From: Budvicia aquatica DSM 5075 = ATCC 35567
Lineage (GTDB): Bacteria; Pseudomonadota; Gammaproteobacteria; Enterobacterales; Enterobacteriaceae
Length of the DNA stretch: 64,000 nucleotides
Assembly: GCF_000427805.1 (NCBI RefSeq)
Contig: NZ_ATYS01000011.1
Span: 93,573 to 157,572, forward strand
Reading direction: 5' to 3'
A model generated the notes under the pieces. It was not told where the DNA came from and ran no database searches. It was given only the letters and a program-made list of their open reading frames with translations. This document shows, in pieces, positions 61,440-64,000 of the stretch (positions are counted from its first letter, which is position 1; each line of letters opens with the position of its first letter). A program made the translations under genes and the position numbers.

Positions 61440-61675
61440 TTAATGACCTGCCTTTGATTCAATTCTGATAATAGCGGCCAGCGCGAAAATGCCTGACTTA
61501 ACGCGCTCTGGCGAGAGAGATCGATATATCGTAGCGTAGGGAGATTATACGCCAATGCAACGGCGCTAATATCGTCCTGAAACTCACTCAGAGCTGACTG
61601 CGGCTTAAAAGTGTTTTCTGTAGTCTCGCGTCCCTGCGCTATCTCCGAATGAAAGCTTTTAACTTCATCGTTCAT
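61436..61675 (-). CDS. bcsR: Cellulose biosynthesis protein BcsR
   Basis: A 79-residue protein that partners BcsQ. The C-terminal half (FQDDISAVALAYNLPTLRYIDLSRQ, SQAFSRWPLLSELNQ) aligns with E. coli BcsR (YhjR), including the RWPLL motif; the N-terminal ~30 residues are longer than in E. coli and unrelated. First gene of the bcsRQABZC operon. Confidence 0.9.
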   Translation of the reverse strand: MNDEVKSFHSEIAQGRETTENTFKPQSALSEFQDDISAVALAYNLPTLRYIDLSRQSALSQAFSRWPLLSELNQRQVIK

Positions 61676-62059
61676 GTTATGGCTCGATAACTCAGGCTAT
61701 GTCACTAATTTTAGCTGATAAAGAAAAACTTGCGATGGTGCTGACGCGTAAAAAAAACACGAGGGCAGGATGCCGTTTTTATTAAATACTGCAATAATTA
61801 GTAAAGCGACAACAAATAAAATTCATTTCTAACGGAAATGGTTTAAAATCATATCAGAATCCGATATAAACGACGAAACTAATTTTTTATTTTTAAATAT
61901 AAATAATAAAAATAACAGGATGTTAATATAAACCATCATACTGTTAGTAGACTGCCGTCCATAATATTCATATGGCTTATCAAACAGTATTTATCACCAA
62001 CGCTAATCCTATTACGACAACCGTAAAAGCGGTCACTGTGGATAACTAAAGCCGATATC
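61676..62059. other. Divergent promoter region between bcsR and bcsG
   Basis: This 384-base AT-rich gap separates the two cellulose transcripts. In E. coli it would contain the start of bcsE. Here I see no frame resembling bcsE or bcsF; the only small frames are 28 codons (from about 61699) and 25 codons (61972-62049), neither with a convincing ribosome site. It presumably holds the promoters of both operons. Confidence 0.6.
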
Positions 62060-63727
62060 ATGAATAAAGAGAATATATCCTCTAAAACAGAATCATCAGA
62101 CAAGAAATTGTGGACAAACTGGCGCGGGCTGCGTGGCTGGAACTACTATTTTTTAATCAAATTTGCTCTGCTTTGGGGGGGATACTTAAATTTCCATCCG
62201 CTGGAGAATCTGGTTTTTATTGCCTTCCTGCTATTCCCGCTGCCGGAAGGCTTGCTGAGAAAAACCTGGGACTGGATAGCATTCCCGGTGGGTATCATAC
62301 TGTTTTATTATGATACTTGGCTTCCGGGTATCGACAGTATTATCAGTATGAACAGCCAGGCTACCGCATTGAGCTTTAGCTATATGCTGGAGCTTGCCCA
62401 ACGTTTCATCAACTGGCAGTGGATTGGCGCAGGATTTGCACTGCTGGTCGGTTATCTGTTTATTTCACAATGGGTGAGGATTACGCCATTTATTGTTGGC
62501 GCCATGATATGGCTGAACCTTATTATCTTAAGCGGCCCGGCAATTTCACTGCTACCGACTGCCAGTACCGGCAATAGTACCTCAACAACAGCAACGTCCG
62601 GAACGCCAGCTACAACGACAAATAGTGCTGCTCTTAGTACCCAGGAGCCGCCAACCGATCACAACCTATCAGCGTATTACGATGGATTTATACAACAACA
62701 AAAAGAGCTGTATACCCAGTTTCCAGCGGCCTTGCCCGCCGATGCCCAACCGTTCGATTTATTAGTTATCAATATCTGCTCACTATCATGGTCTGATATT
62801 GAAGCTTCTGGCTTAGCCGATCATCCATTATGGAAAAGAATGGATATCATGTTTGATAACTTTAACTCAGCAACCTCTTACAGTGGCCCCGCGGCTATTC
62901 GATTAGCGCGTGCCAGTTGCGGGCAAACATCCCACTCAGATTTATATCAACAGGCTGACAAACGTTGTTATCTGTTTGAAAACTTAGCCCAGTTAGGATT
63001 TAAAAATGAATTAGTGATGGATCACTCAGGTCAGTTTGGTGATTACCTGAAAGAGCTGCGTGACTATGCCGGCATTCAGGCTGTACCGTTGCCGCCTGAC
63101 AGTAGCGACCACAATTTAGTGGCCTTTGACGGCGAGCCCTTATACCAAGATCTTACTATGTTAAAACAGTGGCTTAGTACACGTGAAAAAGGAAGCGACC
63201 TGCGTAGTGCTATGTTTTACAACACCATTGAGCTTCATGATGGCAATCGAAACAGTACGACCAACGCTCAGGTTGCCTATAAACAGCGGTTGCAGGCTCT
63301 GCTGGATGATTTAGACCAGTTTATGACTGAGCTGGAGAAGTCGGGCCGTAAAGTGATGGTAATGATTGTGCCAGAACATGGTGCAGCGCTGGTCGGAGAT
63401 AAAATGCAAATATCTGGCCTGCGTGATATTCCGAGCCCAAGCATCACTCATGTACCCGCAGCGATAAAACTGGTTGGTGCAAAATCAGCGGCTCCTCAGA
63501 CTATCCGCATAGCTCAGCCAAGCAGTTATTTAGCGTTATCGGAACTAGTCAGCCGCTCACTTGATGGTAAGTTATTTACTCAAGACAGCATTGACTGGCA
63601 GAAGTTAACCGCTGATTTACCACAAACGCCGGTGATATCTGAAACATCAGGCTCGGTTGTGATGGCATATCAGGGACAAACGTATATTCGGTTAAATAAT
63701 TCCAGTTGGGTGCCTTACCCTAGATAA
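62060..63727 (+). CDS. bcsG: Cellulose phosphoethanolamine transferase BcsG
   Basis: BcsG moves phosphoethanolamine from phosphatidylethanolamine to nascent cellulose. The 555-residue protein has four or five N-terminal membrane segments (about 25-165), then a Ser/Thr-rich linker (about 168-195), then a periplasmic alkaline-phosphatase-fold domain. The nucleophile serine is expected in NSATSYSGPA (Ser273/Ser275); metal ligands should include IVPEHGAAL and SGQFGDYL. It is divergent from bcsRQABZC. In E. coli bcsE and bcsF precede it; here neither is present. A terminator follows. Confidence 0.95.
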   Translation: MNKENISSKTESSDKKLWTNWRGLRGWNYYFLIKFALLWGGYLNFHPLENLVFIAFLLFPLPEGLLRKTWDWIAFPVGIILFYYDTWLPGIDSIISMNSQATALSFSYMLELAQRFINWQWIGAGFALLVGYLFISQWVRITPFIVGAMIWLNLIILSGPAISLLPTASTGNSTSTTATSGTPATTTNSAALSTQEPPTDHNLSAYYDGFIQQQKELYTQFPAALPADAQPFDLLVINICSLSWSDIEASGLADHPLWKRMDIMFDNFNSATSYSGPAAIRLARASCGQTSHSDLYQQADKRCYLFENLAQLGFKNELVMDHSGQFGDYLKELRDYAGIQAVPLPPDSSDHNLVAFDGEPLYQDLTMLKQWLSTREKGSDLRSAMFYNTIELHDGNRNSTTNAQVAYKQRLQALLDDLDQFMTELEKSGRKVMVMIVPEHGAALVGDKMQISGLRDIPSPSITHVPAAIKLVGAKSAAPQTIRIAQPSSYLALSELVSRSLDGKLFTQDSIDWQKLTADLPQTPVISETSGSVVMAYQGQTYIRLNNSSWVPYPR

Positions 63728-63756
63728 CATATCGGTTTAGGGTAGTTAAAATGTGG

Positions 63757-63789
63757 AATCCCCGGTGATTGACTTAATCGGGGATTTTT
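63757..63789 (+). terminator. Terminator after bcsG
   Basis: Stem AATCCCCG / CGGGGATT (63757-63764 with 63779-63786) followed by TTT, thirty bases after the bcsG stop. Confidence 0.85.
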
Positions 63790-63816
63790 AATTTGATAGC
63801 TAATAAGTCATTTAAT

Positions 63817-63881
63817 TTGCTCTCAGCGTAAGTTTCGTCCGCAAGAGCAGAATTGGAATATTGGCATTTTCTGGCGGCCGA
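63817..63881. repeat. Dispersed repeat, second copy of the 36.8-kb element
   Basis: Aligns without gaps to 36847-36911; shared blocks include TTTCGTCCGCA, ATTGGAATATT and CGGCCGA. Read on the minus strand in the same frame, both copies end in a similar peptide (here ENANIPILLLRTKLTLRAN, there EKINIPIMIMRTKFALKSN) and a stop. Confidence 0.65.
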
Positions 63882-63918
63882 GGAGCTATGCTTGTGAACA
63901 GGCTAAACTTCAGGCGTA

Positions 63919-63943
63919 AAAAAACCTGCTCGAAAGCAGGTTT
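63919..63943 (-). terminator. Minus-strand terminator beside a tRNA-Pro-like tail
   Basis: Stem AAACCTGCT / AGCAGGTTT (63922-63930 with 63935-63943) with loop CGAA. On the minus strand it runs into TTTTTTT-like sequence, so it would end a leftward transcript entering from the right edge. Confidence 0.8.
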
Positions 63944-63951
63944 CTTAAAAT

Positions 63952-63969
63952 TGGTCGGCGAGAGAGGAT
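63952..63969 (-). other. 18-base tRNA-Pro 3'-end-like sequence
   Basis: On the minus strand this reads ATCCTCTCTCGCCGACCA, which as I recall is the 3' end of enterobacterial tRNA-Pro(UGG), including CCA. The preceding bases (GATGAGTC instead of GGTTCGA) do not form a T-arm, so it is not an intact tRNA gene. It may be a tRNA-tail repeat or an integration-type remnant next to a tRNA locus beyond the window. Confidence 0.55.
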
Positions 63970-64000
63970 GACTCATCACTGCGTGATTCGCCCTGCGGGC

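Noticed and set aside
63952..64000. A complete tRNA gene at the right edge
   Set aside because: Only the last 18 bases fit tRNA-Pro; no T-arm follows and the window ends, so a full tRNA cannot be claimed.

Overview
The window is chromosomal DNA from a gammaproteobacterium of the order Enterobacterales. Gene order follows the E. coli/Yersinia backbone closely: rmuC-ubiEJB-tatABCD, fre-ubiD, pldB-yigL, yhiN-pitA-uspA, rsmJ-prlC-rlmJ-gor, and yhjD-kdgK-yhjJ-dctA-pdeK-bcs. The proteins are clearly diverged from E. coli. A GTG-started, aspartate-rich HemB between tatD and rfaH, gdhA inserted next to uspA, and several unfamiliar small proteins point away from Escherichia/Salmonella. A Budviciaceae- or Yersinia-like relative is a reasonable guess, but the species cannot be fixed from the sequence alone.

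Layout. (1) 1-2.5 kb: the 3' part of glpQ, a secreted propeller-like protein of unknown function, and a decayed transposase tail. (2) 2.4-7.1 kb: a catabolic cassette made of a two-subunit UxaA-type lyase, a KdgT-type permease and a PrpR-type sigma-54 activator, behind a candidate -24/-12 promoter with a candidate IHF site. Its substrate is unknown. (3) 7.3-17.1 kb: housekeeping genes (yigL, pldB, rhtB, asd, fre, ubiD, pepE, rfaH) mixed with three poorly characterised genes. (4) 17.2-26.1 kb: hemB, tatDCBA, ubiB-ubiJ-ubiE, rmuC and a DedA protein, all on the minus strand. (5) 26.2-31.6 kb: the pyruvate sensor kinase btsS without its response regulator, a RyhB small RNA with a Fur box, ybiI, a nucleoside hydrolase, an unknown gene and yhiN. 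(6) 31.9-44.6 kb: pitA, an exported TPR-like protein where uspB would be expected, uspA, gdhA, a structured intergenic element bracketed by two identical palindromes, rsmJ-prlC, rlmJ, an unknown anchored protein, gor and yhjD. (7) 44.7-63.7 kb: kdgK, yhjJ, dctA, pdeK and the cellulose operon bcsR-Q-A-B-Z-C, with bcsG divergent and bcsE/bcsF absent. (8) 63.8-64 kb: a second copy of a dispersed repeat, then a terminator and an 18-base sequence that looks like the 3' end of tRNA-Pro.

How the parts work together. BcsA and BcsB make and translocate cellulose under c-di-GMP control through a PilZ domain. BcsC exports it, BcsZ trims it, BcsR and BcsQ support BcsA, and BcsG would add phosphoethanolamine; the neighbouring PdeK-type EAL protein can lower c-di-GMP. 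UbiE, UbiJ, UbiB and UbiD serve ubiquinone synthesis, with Fre beside ubiD. TatABC exports folded proteins. RyhB supplies iron-sparing control. The sigma-54 cassette and kdgK suggest use of sugar acids or related hydroxy acids.

The least explained items are the sigma-54 cassette, the palindrome-bracketed element with its distant repeat partner, the tRNA-tail element at the right edge, the orphan btsS and the reduced bcs locus.
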